Notes under the pieces: model-generated
Told to the model about the DNA's origin: nothing
The model's database searches: none
Seen by the model: the letters and a program-made list of their open reading frames with translations, nothing else
Shown here: positions 16,905 to 26,009 of the stretch, piece by piece
Numbering within the stretch: position 1 is the stretch's first letter
Layout: the number at the start of each line of letters is the position of its first letter
Assembly: GCA_013178375.1 (NCBI GenBank)
Contig: JABLXQ010000043.1
Location: forward strand, 1-49,732
DNA from: Gammaproteobacteria bacterium
Lineage (GTDB): Bacteria > Pseudomonadota > Gammaproteobacteria > Pseudomonadales > Ketobacteraceae
Direction of reading: 5' to 3'
DNA length: 49,732 nt
Made by a program: the position numbers and the translations under genes

Positions 16905-18581
16905 ATGACACATCCAAAGCCGTGGCTGGCTACCTATGAGGCGTTGGGCCAGGACTGGTTCAACATCCCCGAGTTGCCGGAAAAAACCCTGTCCGACTAT
17001 GTGCGTGACAATGCGCGCCAGTACGGCGAACGCACTGCGCTGGTGTATTTCGGTGTGCGTACCAGCTATGCACTGCTGGACCTGCAGGCGGATCAACTGG
17101 CCAACGTGCTGCGCGCACAGGGTTGCAAGGCTGGCGATGTGCTGGCCATCCAGCTGCCCAATTCACCGCAGTATGTGCTGGGCATGGTGGCAGCGGCGCG
17201 TCTGGGCATGGTGGTCACCAGTGTGTCGGCGTTGCTGACGCCGCCGGAAGTGATTGCGCAGTCCATCGACGCCAACGTGAAGGCACTGCTGACACTGGAT
17301 GCGTTGTGGGGTGCGATGGGGGAAAAACTGACGCAGGCGATTCCGTCGCTGCAACTGGCCATTGTGTCCACCATGACGGAAATGCTGCCCGGCATGCCGA
17401 ACGCCACGCCCGCGAGTGCGAAGATGGACAATGTCACGGTGGTCGGCCTGCTGGAAGCGCTGCAAACCGCGTCCACCGAAAGGGTCACTGATCCCGTCTC
17501 GATCGACCGTGTGCTGTACCTGCAATACACCGGTGGTACCACCGGCAAGGCCAAGGGCGCGCAACTGACATCGCGCAACCTGTTCATCAATAACGTGCAG
17601 GCCAATGTTTTTTACGGCTACCGCCAGGGCATGGAAACCGTCGCCTCCGCATTTCCGTTTTTCCATATCGGTGGCGCCGCCGTGCTGTTCAACGCCATTC
17701 GCACCGCTTCCACATTTCTGGTGGTGGCCGATCCGCGCAACATCGAGCAGATGTGCAAGGAAATGAAAGAAAACACGCCCACGGTGATCGCCGCCGTGCC
17801 GGCACTGTTCCAGATGCTGGTGGCGGACGAACGTTTCCGCGCGCTGGATTTCAGTCAGCTGCGCATTGTCGTATCCGGTGCCGCGCCGTTTTCCGAAGAG
17901 GAAATCAAGCGCCTGGAAAATGTGGTGGGCAAGGGCCTGTTCTGCGAAGTGTACGGCATGACGGAAACGTCGCCGGTGCAGACGCTGAACCCGGCGCAAA
18001 AATTCAAGCCCGGTTTTGTCGGCATTCCGCTGCCGGGAACGGATCTGCTGATCGTCGATGCAGAAACCGGCACCGAGGAACTGCCAGTGGGCGAAGCCGG
18101 TGAAATCATCGTGGCCGGACCGCAGGTGATGCAGGGTTATCTGGCCGCGGCGGAAGCCAACGCCAAGTCATTGCGCGAGCGCGACGGTAAGATCTGGATG
18201 TACACCGGCGACATCGGATTTCTGGACAAGGAGGGCTACCTGAAAATCTGCGATCGCAGCAAGGACATGCTGATCGTCGGTGGCTACAAGGTGTTCTCGG
18301 TGGAAGTGGAAGGCAAGCTGGCGGAATTGCCATTCGTGGCGATGAGTGCGGTGGTGGGTCGTCCGGATACCCAGCGGGTCGGCAACGACGTGGTGCAGGT
18401 GTATATCCAGCGTCGTCCCGGCACCTTGTTGAGCGAAGCCGAACAGCGCGAGGCGGTGGTGGATTACTGCCGTGCGAACATGGCGCCTTACAAGGTGCCC
18501 AAAGAAATCTTTTTTGTCGATGCGATCCCGCTGACCTCGGTGGGCAAGATCGACAAGAAAGCCCTGCGCGCAGCTGGTTGA
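16905..18581 (+). CDS. Long-chain acyl-CoA synthetase (AMP-binding)
   Basis: This 558-residue member of the ANL superfamily activates a carboxylic acid, most likely a fatty acid, to its CoA thioester through an acyl-AMP. The P-loop motif YTGGTTGKAKGA, the YGMTETSPV motif, YTGDIGFLD, and the C-terminal catalytic-Lys segment TSVGKIDKKALR are all present. The ATG at 16905 is preferred, since GAGGG lies upstream and the in-frame extension overlaps the preceding gene and terminator. Enzymes with DUF2236 on both sides suggest action on a common lipid substrate. Confidence 0.92.
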   Translation: MTHPKPWLATYEALGQDWFNIPELPEKTLSDYVRDNARQYGERTALVYFGVRTSYALLDLQADQLANVLRAQGCKAGDVLAIQLPNSPQYVLGMVAAARLGMVVTSVSALLTPPEVIAQSIDANVKALLTLDALWGAMGEKLTQAIPSLQLAIVSTMTEMLPGMPNATPASAKMDNVTVVGLLEALQTASTERVTDPVSIDRVLYLQYTGGTTGKAKGAQLTSRNLFINNVQANVFYGYRQGMETVASAFPFFHIGGAAVLFNAIRTASTFLVVADPRNIEQMCKEMKENTPTVIAAVPALFQMLVADERFRALDFSQLRIVVSGAAPFSEEEIKRLENVVGKGLFCEVYGMTETSPVQTLNPAQKFKPGFVGIPLPGTDLLIVDAETGTEELPVGEAGEIIVAGPQVMQGYLAAAEANAKSLRERDGKIWMYTGDIGFLDKEGYLKICDRSKDMLIVGGYKVFSVEVEGKLAELPFVAMSAVVGRPDTQRVGNDVVQVYIQRRPGTLLSEAEQREAVVDYCRANMAPYKVPKEIFFVDAIPLTSVGKIDKKALRAAG

Positions 18582-18692
18582 TTCCGGCTGTTGCGCAAGG
18601 TAGCAGGCGTAAAGAAAAAGCAGAACCCAATCAAAATAATTATGTAGTGGTACGCGGCACTCGCCGTGCGCAGTGATTGCGAGGGAAACGAT

Positions 18693-20330
18693 ATGAACAT
18701 GATCAAGCTGGGCGCATTGTCATCTGTACTGATGACACTTGCCGGTTGTTCCACCATGGGTGGCGCACCCGATTTCGTACCATCAGATCCGGAAGCCATG
18801 ACGGAATGGCAGGTGGAAGGATCGGTCAAACTGAAGAATGATGACGGGCGCAAGGAAGCCTTTATCACCTACAAGCAGATCAACGGTGAATACGAACTGG
18901 AAGTACGGCAGGACAGGCCGATTGGCGAACCCGTGGCCGTAGTGAAAGGCAAGGAAGGCGAGGGCGCCGCAGCCGAGCAGATCACGGCGAAAAACCCGCA
19001 AGCGGAAAAACTGGCGAAATCCCTGCAGGCATCGCTGCCGCTGAACAACATGGCGTACTGGCTGCGCGCACTGCCCGCCACGGAAAATGCGAAAGTAACG
19101 AAAAAAGAAGACGAGCTGGCGGCCAGCGCAATCAGTGACGACGGCTGGAAAATCAAGTACGACAACTACATGCAGATCGACCGCTATCTGTTGCCTGACC
19201 AGATCGAAATGGAAAAGGGCGACACCGAGGTCGAGATCGAACTGGTGCGCGCGGATACTGCTTTCATCACCAGTCCCTGCCCGGTGAACTACACGCCGGG
19301 TGATCTCAGCGCGGAGAGTGTGAACACACCGGCCGGCAATCCAGTGGATGCACTGGTGCCCCGCGATGGTTCCGCGCCGCTGCCACGCTGGATCAACGAT
19401 GAAGAGTTCTGCAAGCAACTGTATAAAGTGCACGGCCGCATTCCCGACCCCCGTGTCGGTCTGTACGGACCTGATTCCATGTTCTGGAAACTGTCGGCGC
19501 CCCTGGCACCGGGCGGTATGGGTGCAGGTCGCGCGCTGCTGTTGCAGACGGCTCACCCCTGGGTGACGGCTGGCATCGATGAGCATTCCATCGTGCGCTA
19601 CGATCCCATGGAGCGCTTCCGCCGCACCTTCAGCAATATTTCCACCATGGTCTACGGCAGCATGCCGCAGGTACTGAACGCGGCCAACAAAGTGCGCGCG
19701 TCACACAAGGAAATCAAAGGCAAGATTCCGTATCGTGCCGGTGCCTTTCATAAAGATTCCGCGTACGGCGCCAACGAAGTGAACGCCATGGTCTGGGTGC
19801 ACGCCACCTTGTGGGAAACCCTGGTGTACATGTACGAGGAACTGGAAGAGCCGCTGACCCAGGCGGAGAAGGATCGCTTCTACGAAGAAACCAAACTGTT
19901 CGCCATGCTGTTCGGCATTCCCGAAAGCGCACTGCCGCGCAACTGGAACGAATTCATGGCCTACAACGAAGCCATGTGGTACAGCTCGCAGCTGACCGTG
20001 ACCGACAACGCCCGCAAGCTGAAGGAAGATCTGTTCACACCGCGCTCCATATGGCTGGTGTTCCCGCTGTGGATTCAGGAAGTGGTGACTGCTTCCAATA
20101 TTCCGGCGCCGATCCGCGAAGGCTACCAGATGGATTACGGCCTGTGGGAACGCTTCAACAATGCGTGGCTGATGGGCTCGGCGGAATTCACCAGCTGGAT
20201 TCTGCCGGATTATCTGGGCGTCAACCCGGTCGATCATGAAGCGCATGCGCGGCTGGAAGGCAAACGTAACGATTATTTCCATCGCAAGCAGATTGAAGCC
20301 GTGATGGGTACGGATCGACTGGTGAATTAA
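18693..20330 (+). CDS. Lipoprotein with LolB-like and MpaB (DUF2236) domains
   Basis: This is a 545-residue lipoprotein. The signal peptide ends in the lipobox LAGC with Cys 19; Ser at +2 is compatible with outer-membrane sorting. Residues about 28-190 resemble LolB: WQVEGSVKL, then LPLNNMAYWLRALPA, DGWKIKYDNY and LLPDQIEM, in LolB order. Residues about 240-530 are a second MpaB/DUF2236 domain with GRALLLQTAHPWV, NAMVWVHATLWETLVYMYEEL and a C-terminal HARLEGKRNDYFHRK. The protein would therefore display a heme-oxygenase-like domain in the periplasm or at the outer membrane. The LolB assignment is mine, by pattern. The ATG follows GAGG. The next gene starts 2 bp after the stop. Confidence 0.8.
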   Translation: MNMIKLGALSSVLMTLAGCSTMGGAPDFVPSDPEAMTEWQVEGSVKLKNDDGRKEAFITYKQINGEYELEVRQDRPIGEPVAVVKGKEGEGAAAEQITAKNPQAEKLAKSLQASLPLNNMAYWLRALPATENAKVTKKEDELAASAISDDGWKIKYDNYMQIDRYLLPDQIEMEKGDTEVEIELVRADTAFITSPCPVNYTPGDLSAESVNTPAGNPVDALVPRDGSAPLPRWINDEEFCKQLYKVHGRIPDPRVGLYGPDSMFWKLSAPLAPGGMGAGRALLLQTAHPWVTAGIDEHSIVRYDPMERFRRTFSNISTMVYGSMPQVLNAANKVRASHKEIKGKIPYRAGAFHKDSAYGANEVNAMVWVHATLWETLVYMYEELEEPLTQAEKDRFYEETKLFAMLFGIPESALPRNWNEFMAYNEAMWYSSQLTVTDNARKLKEDLFTPRSIWLVFPLWIQEVVTASNIPAPIREGYQMDYGLWERFNNAWLMGSAEFTSWILPDYLGVNPVDHEAHARLEGKRNDYFHRKQIEAVMGTDRLVN

Positions 20331-20332
20331 GT

Positions 20333-20890
20333 ATGGTACGTAAGGCAGTTCTGCTGCTGGTACTGGCGGGCTGGTGTGCGGGAATTTCCCTGGTGGTGCA
20401 AGCCATGGGAATTCCCCAGATCCAGTACCTGACCCAGGAACAGTTTGTACAGCAGACGTTTGGCAGCACCCAGCCGCAGTGGAAAATGCTGATTCTGGAT
20501 GCGGCCCTGAAGCAGAAGGCTGCGGAAATTCTGCTGCATCCTTACCCTGGAATGCGGGTGCGCTACTGGATTGCCGGGCAGCGTACCGCCTGGATCATCG
20601 ACGAGATCGGCAAGGAAATGCCCATCACCATCGGCGTCGCGGTGGACGGCGACAGTATCCAGCAGGTGAAGATACTGGTGTATCGCGAGGAGCGCGGCGG
20701 GGAAGTGCATCAGGATTTTTTCACGCGCCAGTTTGAAAGCGTGACGCTGACCGGGGACGAGCGGCTGTCCCGCAGCATCGACGGCATCACGGGCGCGACA
20801 CTGTCGGTGCATGCGGTGTCGCGGGTGGCCAATCTGGTGCTGGTGATGCACCGGCAGGTGCTGGCGAAGGCGGCCGTGCCGGGTATGTAG
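20333..20890 (+). CDS. Exported FMN-binding domain protein
   Basis: The 185-residue protein has an N-terminal membrane anchor or signal (residues about 5-25) and a C-terminal FMN_bind domain like those of NqrC and RnfG. The motif DGITGATLS at 150-158 fits the ApbE recognition sequence, so a Thr in it is probably modified covalently with FMN. The domain should lie outside the cytoplasm. It starts 2 bp after the lipoprotein gene and precedes a PepSY membrane protein, a combination known from flavin-based electron transfer across membranes. No ApbE is in view. Confidence 0.85.
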   Translation: MVRKAVLLLVLAGWCAGISLVVQAMGIPQIQYLTQEQFVQQTFGSTQPQWKMLILDAALKQKAAEILLHPYPGMRVRYWIAGQRTAWIIDEIGKEMPITIGVAVDGDSIQQVKILVYREERGGEVHQDFFTRQFESVTLTGDERLSRSIDGITGATLSVHAVSRVANLVLVMHRQVLAKAAVPGM

Positions 20891-20933
20891 CGGCGATACG
20901 AACAACCAAAACGCAGTGGTGGGAAGTAAAGGT

Positions 20934-21674
20934 ATGCAGCGTCTGGTGTGGTGGATTCAGTGGCATCGCCGGATTGGCGCTGTGGTGGCGGTGCTGGTGA
21001 TTTTTCTGGCCGCCACAGGCGTGCTGATCAATCACAGCCAGGACATGGGCTGGCACCGAACACCCGTCTATTCCGCGACGCTGGCAAAGCTGTACCAGAT
21101 TCCGTTGGCGAAATTGGAACAAGGCTTTGCGTTGGGCCCCCAGTGGATTGTGCAGCGCGGCGGCCAGGTGTTGCTGGATCAGCAAGCGGTGGCGGAATGC
21201 AGCGCCGGCCTGACCGGTGCCACGCTCTATCAGAACCTGATCGCCGTGCTGTGTGGCGACGAAGTGTTGCTGCTGGATATGCAAGGGCAACTGGTGGAAA
21301 CCCTGCGTGGATTGCCGCAGCCGGGCCGCGCGCTGGCGCTGCAGGACAATGCACTGCGGGTGCGCAGCGATAGCGCGATCTTTGGTTTCGATGATGCGGC
21401 GGGTGCGTGGCAGGCGATCACGCCAGCACACACGCCGCAGTGGATTTTGCCGCAGCCGTTGCCGACACCGTTGAAGACGGCGCTCAATGCCGATAATCCG
21501 GTGCCGGGGCTGACCCGGGAACGGGTGCTGCTGGATCTGCACAGCGGTCGCCTGTTTGGCACGGCAGGCGTGTGGGTGGTGGACGCTGTGGGTGTGCTGA
21601 TCTGCCTGCTGGCGTTCAGTGGTCTGCTCACCTGGGTGGGTCGCTATTACCGCCGCTTGCGGCGCCGGCACTGA
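20934..21674 (+). CDS. PepSY-associated membrane protein
   Basis: The 246-residue protein has a first membrane span at about 13-33 after WWIQWHRRIGA, a long extracytoplasmic domain, and a second span at about 212-234 ending in an Arg-rich tail. The WHRRIG and GVLINHS signatures are those of PepSY_TM proteins, which can bind heme through histidines in the spans and move electrons across the membrane. The ATG at 20934 follows GGGAAG; a GTG start 18 bp upstream is also possible. It is the last gene of the operon, followed by a strong terminator. Confidence 0.82.
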   Translation: MQRLVWWIQWHRRIGAVVAVLVIFLAATGVLINHSQDMGWHRTPVYSATLAKLYQIPLAKLEQGFALGPQWIVQRGGQVLLDQQAVAECSAGLTGATLYQNLIAVLCGDEVLLLDMQGQLVETLRGLPQPGRALALQDNALRVRSDSAIFGFDDAAGAWQAITPAHTPQWILPQPLPTPLKTALNADNPVPGLTRERVLLDLHSGRLFGTAGVWVVDAVGVLICLLAFSGLLTWVGRYYRRLRRRH

Positions 21675-21752
21675 CATGCGTGCTGCCGGAAATTTGGCAA
21701 CAACCGATTACACAAGCGAGGTGTTTGGTTCAGATTTGAAGGGTGTTTGAAC

Positions 21753-21800
21753 AATCAGGCGGACAATTCCAGTCTTTCGTCCGCCTGATTTTTTTTATTT
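21753..21800 (+). terminator. Terminator of the MpaB-FMN-PepSY operon
   Basis: A 12-bp perfect stem (21753-21764 with 21779-21790) is followed by a T run. The T tract contains the reversed stop codon of the convergent minus-strand gene, which ends at 21795. Confidence 0.92.
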
Positions 21801-22589
21801 GTCTTTGGGTTCCCCCAGCTTTTCCAGCTTCAGCAGCAACGGCATCAGCCGCGCGCCCAGCTTCATTTCCAGTTCACCGGTTTTCTCCCGTACCGTCGCC
21901 ACATCCGGGCATGGGCCTTTGCTTGCCAGTACTACCTGGTTGCCGCTGCCGGTCGCGCAGGTGTACAGGGTGGGAAACGATTGTCGCATCCAGTTGAAAA
22001 ACGGATCGTCGCCATCGGGCAGTCGGTGGTAGTTGATCACCAGCCAGCCGTCATCCGTCAGCACGCGCTGGCAGTGCTGGATGAATTTCTTCTGGCGCTG
22101 GAACGGGTTCATGTCGGCGGAATAATACATGTCGGAAAACAGCAGATCGGTGCTGGCCGGTTCCGCGTTGCGCAGGTACTGGCGGGCATCCTCGATCTGG
22201 ATCATCAGGCGCTCATTCGGTATCAGGCCGAAATAATCCTGCGCCACCTGCGCCACTTCTTCCCGCAGTTCCACCACCTGCAACGGGCAGTCCGGCAGGG
22301 CATGGCGCAGACTGCTCACCAGCGCGCCGCCGCCCAGGCCCAGCAGCGTCATGTGGCGCGGCGTGGTAAACGCCAGTGACAGCAGCATGGCGCGGGCGTA
22401 TTCATGTACGGGCATGTGGGGTGTGCGCAGGTCGATGCAACTCTGCTCGAACGCGGAGCCGAACGACATCACCCGCAGGTGGCGGTTGTCCACCACCAGG
22501 ATGTCGCCCCATTCGTCGCGGCTGCGGTGCACCACATGGCCACCGAAATAGTGTTTGATGCTGGTCCAGGTTTCTTCGATTCCGCGCAT
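21795..22589 (-). CDS. Spermidine synthase-like methyltransferase-fold protein
   Basis: The 264-residue protein has the spermine/spermidine synthase fold: LLGLGGGALVSSLRHALP for the nucleotide-binding loop, VVELREEVAQVAQDYFG, and DARQYLRN followed by DLLFSDMYYSAD. The usual polyamine-synthase Asp-containing DVII/DxxDP pattern is altered to SDMYYS, so true spermidine synthase activity is doubtful; proteins like this are often annotated as SpeE-like or unknown methyltransferases. It follows pfp by 31 bp on the same strand, so the two are probably one operon. Confidence 0.8.
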   Translation of the reverse strand: MRGIEETWTSIKHYFGGHVVHRSRDEWGDILVVDNRHLRVMSFGSAFEQSCIDLRTPHMPVHEYARAMLLSLAFTTPRHMTLLGLGGGALVSSLRHALPDCPLQVVELREEVAQVAQDYFGLIPNERLMIQIEDARQYLRNAEPASTDLLFSDMYYSADMNPFQRQKKFIQHCQRVLTDDGWLVINYHRLPDGDDPFFNWMRQSFPTLYTCATGSGNQVVLASKGPCPDVATVREKTGELEMKLGARLMPLLLKLEKLGEPKDK

Positions 22590-22620
22590 GCTTATTCCCG
22601 GGCGGCGCCCGACACCATCG

Positions 22621-23886
22621 TCACTTCACGCTGAAGGGGATGTTCAACACTTTTTCCACCTTCACTTTTTTCAGATGCACAATTTCGGGGATGCCGTTTT
22701 TATACGGCGGATAGGCCTCGCCCTGGATCAGCGGGCGCAGGTACTCCATGCAAGGCGCGGTAACATCGAAGCCATCTTCGGAAATGAAATCGCGGGGCAT
22801 CTTCTGCTCCACGTTCGCCACCAGCGACAACGGCGCTTCGCCGATGGACCAGGAGTACTCCGGGCCAGGATTGCGTACGATGGTGGGCATGATGGCGTTC
22901 TTGCCGGCCAGGGCGAATTCCACCGCCGCCCTGCCCACGGCATAGGCCTGGTCCACGTCGGTTGCCGATGCGATATGGCGCGCGGCCCGCTGCAGATAAT
23001 CGGCCAGAGCCCAGTGGTATTTGTAGCCCAGCTCACTCTTGATCATGTGCGCCAGATAGGGCGCCACCCCACCCAGCTGGGTGTGGCCGAACGCGTCCTT
23101 GCCGCCGGAATCCGCCAGGAAGGTGCCGTCGGGATTCTGGGCGCCCTCGGATGCCACGATCACGCAGAAGCCGTGATCCTTCACGCTGGCTTTCACCTTG
23201 CGCAGAAAGGCTTCCCGGTCGAACTTGATTTCCGGGAACAGGATGATGTGGGGCGGGTCACCCGCTTCCTCCCGCGCCAGCGCACCGGCAGCGGCGATCC
23301 AGCCGGCATGGCGGCCCATCACTTCCAGGATGAAGATCTTGGTGGAGGTTTCGCACATGGACGCCACGTCCAGCGCTGCTTCGCGCGTTGAGATGGCGAC
23401 GTACTTGGCGACGGAACCGAAGCCGGGGCAGCAGTCGGTGAAGGGCAGGTCGTTGTCGACGGTCTTGGGAATGCCGATGCAGGTGATGGGGTAGCCCAGG
23501 CGCTCGCTGATCTGCGATACCTTGTTGGCGGTGTCCTGGGAATCGCCGCCGCCGTTATAGAAGAAGTAGCCGATGTCGTGGGCCTTGAACACTTCCACCA
23601 GACGCTCGTATTCGCGGCGGTTTTCCTCGAATGAACGCAGCTTGTAGCGGCAGGAACCGAAGGCGCCGCCGGGGGTGTGTTTCAGTGCGGCGATGGTGGC
23701 GGCGGATTCGCAGGAGGTGTCGATCATGTCCTCGGTGAGGGCGCCGACGATGCCGTTGTGGCCGGCGTACAGCTTGCCGATGCGGTCGGGGAACTGGCGG
23801 GCGGTCTCGATAACGCCACAGGCGCTGGCATTGATCACCGCAGTCACACCACCGGACTGCGCATAGAACGCATTACGTTTCGCCAT
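22621..23886 (-). CDS. pfp: Pyrophosphate-dependent 6-phosphofructokinase
   Basis: This 421-residue phosphofructokinase interconverts fructose 6-phosphate and fructose 1,6-bisphosphate. GGGDSQDTA shows an Asp in the nucleotide-site loop where ATP enzymes carry Gly, and GIPKTVDNDL has the Lys of the PPi clade; both favour PPi as phosphoryl donor. VMGRHAGWIAA is the sugar-phosphate site. The ATG at 23886 is chosen because GGGGGAA lies about 10 nt upstream; an ATG 9 bp earlier is too close to it. It points to reversible glycolysis and fits a marine heterotroph. ppa lies elsewhere in this window and would compete for PPi. Confidence 0.9.
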   Translation of the reverse strand: MAKRNAFYAQSGGVTAVINASACGVIETARQFPDRIGKLYAGHNGIVGALTEDMIDTSCESAATIAALKHTPGGAFGSCRYKLRSFEENRREYERLVEVFKAHDIGYFFYNGGGDSQDTANKVSQISERLGYPITCIGIPKTVDNDLPFTDCCPGFGSVAKYVAISTREAALDVASMCETSTKIFILEVMGRHAGWIAAAGALAREEAGDPPHIILFPEIKFDREAFLRKVKASVKDHGFCVIVASEGAQNPDGTFLADSGGKDAFGHTQLGGVAPYLAHMIKSELGYKYHWALADYLQRAARHIASATDVDQAYAVGRAAVEFALAGKNAIMPTIVRNPGPEYSWSIGEAPLSLVANVEQKMPRDFISEDGFDVTAPCMEYLRPLIQGEAYPPYKNGIPEIVHLKKVKVEKVLNIPFSVK

Positions 23887-23941
23887 TCGGAACATTCCCC
23901 CAGGACGCGGAATCGGTTGCGGGCCGGACGGCCCCGAAATC

Positions 23942-23975
23942 AGGCGGCATCATAAAGGAAATGCCTGCCTTTTTC
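23942..23975 (+). terminator. Weak terminator-like hairpin
   Basis: AGGCGGCAT (23942-23950) can pair with ATGCCTGCCT (23961-23970), with a one-base bulge and a wobble, followed by TTTT. No plus-strand gene ends just before it, so it may be an attenuator for the downstream membrane protein gene or chance. Confidence 0.3.
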
Positions 23976-24044
23976 ATGTCGGCGTTGGTGCCGGTGGCGG
24001 GGATTTGGCACAATGGCGGGCGATTTGAAGTCAAGGAGCCTGCG

Positions 24045-24596
24045 TTGAAGCCGCTGTTTACCCTGTTCTGGCAGATATGCCGCTTTCGCAGCGGCCCTGA
24101 GGATGTGCCCTATGCCCCCGCCCTGCTGGGGCTGATGCTGGTATTGGTGTTGACGCTGGGGCTGTCGAGCATCCCCCTGCTGTCGGCCTATGACGATCCG
24201 GCCAAGGCCGTGCCGGCGGCACAGCAGGTCATCGCCCTGCTGTTCAGCGTCAGTTCCTGGATGGTCATCCTGTATGGCCTGTTGCGGTTCATGAACCACA
24301 CCGCCCGCTATGTGCAGACCATGACCGCCGCGTTGGGCACCGATCTGATCTTCGGCATTCCCCAGGTGGTGTTGTACTGGCTGTTGTTGTCCAGCCCGGC
24401 GCAATCCACCGTGGCGATGCTGGCCCAGTCGATACTGCTGGGGGTGTATATCTGGGATATGCTGGTGAAGGGCGCGATTTACAGCCGGGCCTTGGACATT
24501 GGCCGCCTGCAGGGCAACCTGCTGTCGCTGGCGCTGTCGTTCGGCCTGTTCATGCTCAGTTCGCTGCTGTTCCTGCCGCCACCTCCGGCGCCGTAG
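24045..24596 (+). CDS. Hypothetical multi-span membrane protein
   Basis: The product is about 183 residues with four hydrophobic segments: about 25-45, 65-85, 110-135 and 155-178. I do not recognise a family with certainty; the layout recalls small YIP1-like membrane proteins. The start is read as TTG at 24045, since AAGGAG is 6 nt upstream and the preceding 28 codons look non-coding. The gene lies 48 bp upstream of mpl on the same strand. Confidence 0.7.
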   Translation: MKPLFTLFWQICRFRSGPEDVPYAPALLGLMLVLVLTLGLSSIPLLSAYDDPAKAVPAAQQVIALLFSVSSWMVILYGLLRFMNHTARYVQTMTAALGTDLIFGIPQVVLYWLLLSSPAQSTVAMLAQSILLGVYIWDMLVKGAIYSRALDIGRLQGNLLSLALSFGLFMLSSLLFLPPPPAP

Positions 24597-24644
24597 CCCG
24601 CAGGCATTTCCCCCATTCCGTCACCCTCGAATCAAGGAGCGCGC

Positions 24645-26009
24645 ATGCATCTGCACTTTCTCGGAATCTGTGGCACCTTCATGGGCAGCCTGGCGGTGCT
24701 GGCCAAGGCGTTGGGCCATCAGGTCAGCGGTTCCGACGCCAACGTCTACCCGCCCATGAGCACCCAGCTGGAAGAGCAGGGCATCAGGCTGGTGGAGGGC
24801 TATGATCCCGCGCAACTGGACCCGGCGCCGGATCTGGTGATCGTCGGCAACGCCATGTCGCGGGGCAATCCGGCGGTGGAGTACATGCTGGATCGCGGCC
24901 TGCCCTATACCTCCGGCCCGCAGTGGCTGCACGACCATGTGCTGCAGGGGCGCTGGGTGATCGGCGTGGCCGGCACCCACGGCAAGACCACCACTACCAC
25001 CATGGTGACCTGGATTCTGGACCAGGCCGGGCTGGAGCCGGGCTACCTGATCGGCGGCGTGCCAAAGAATTTCGATGTGTCTGCCCGCCTGGGCAAGTCC
25101 CCCTTCTTCGTGGTGGAGGCGGACGAATACGATTCCGCCTTCTTCGACAAGCGTTCCAAGTTCGTCCACTACCAGTCCCGCACCCTCATCCTCAACAACC
25201 TGGAATTCGACCACGCCGACATTTTTGAAGACGTGAAGGCGATCCAGAAGCAGTTCCACCACGTGGTGCGCACCGTGCCCCGCAACGGACTGATCATCCA
25301 TCCGCAGAACGATGTGAATCTGGCGGAAGTGATCACCATGGGTTGCTGGACGCCGGTGGAAGTGATCGGCGAGCGCGGTTGGCAGGCGAAGTTGCTGGAA
25401 GCGGATGGTTCGGTGTTTGAAGTGGCATTCCAGGGCGAAACCTTCGGCACCGTGCGCTGGGACATGACCGGCCAGCACAGCGTGTACAACGGTCTGGCGG
25501 CGATTGCGGCGGCGCGGCATGCGGGCGTGAAACCGCTGCTGGCGATCGAGGCGCTGAGCCGTTTCGGCGGGGTGAAACGGCGCATGGAAGTGATCGCTCA
25601 CGCCGGTGGCATTACGGTGTATGACGACTTCGCTCACCATCCCACTGCCATCCGCACCACGCTGGAAGGCCTGCGCAAGCGGGTGGCGGGCAACGGCCGC
25701 ATCGTCGCCGTGATCGAGCCCCGTTCCAACACCATGCGCCTGGGTGTGCACAAGAGTGAACTGGCACCCGCCGCCGCGATTGCCGATCAGGTAATCTGGT
25801 ACCAGCCGCCGGGGTTGAGCTGGGGCATGGATGCGGTGGTGGCAGCCAGCACGGTGCCGGCCTCGATCCAGACCAGCATCGACGGCATTGTGGCGGACGT
25901 GATCGGCAATGCCCGCTCCGGCGACCACATCGTCATAATGAGCAACGGCGGATTTGGCGGCATTCACGCAAAAATGGCCGCCGCGCTGCAGGCCCGTTTC
26001 GCGGGCTGA
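24645..26009 (+). CDS. mpl: UDP-MurNAc:L-Ala-gamma-D-Glu-meso-DAP ligase
   Basis: This 454-residue Mur ligase recycles peptidoglycan by joining the tripeptide directly to UDP-MurNAc. The N-terminal MHLHFLGICGTFMGSLA, the P-loop GVAGTHGKTTTTTM, EADEYDSAFFDKRSKFVHY and the VYDDFAHHPTAI motif are all typical of Mpl rather than MurC. The ATG is preceded by AAGGAG. A terminator hairpin is built into the last codons. Confidence 0.96.
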   Translation: MHLHFLGICGTFMGSLAVLAKALGHQVSGSDANVYPPMSTQLEEQGIRLVEGYDPAQLDPAPDLVIVGNAMSRGNPAVEYMLDRGLPYTSGPQWLHDHVLQGRWVIGVAGTHGKTTTTTMVTWILDQAGLEPGYLIGGVPKNFDVSARLGKSPFFVVEADEYDSAFFDKRSKFVHYQSRTLILNNLEFDHADIFEDVKAIQKQFHHVVRTVPRNGLIIHPQNDVNLAEVITMGCWTPVEVIGERGWQAKLLEADGSVFEVAFQGETFGTVRWDMTGQHSVYNGLAAIAAARHAGVKPLLAIEALSRFGGVKRRMEVIAHAGGITVYDDFAHHPTAIRTTLEGLRKRVAGNGRIVAVIEPRSNTMRLGVHKSELAPAAAIADQVIWYQPPGLSWGMDAVVAASTVPASIQTSIDGIVADVIGNARSGDHIVIMSNGGFGGIHAKMAAALQARFAG

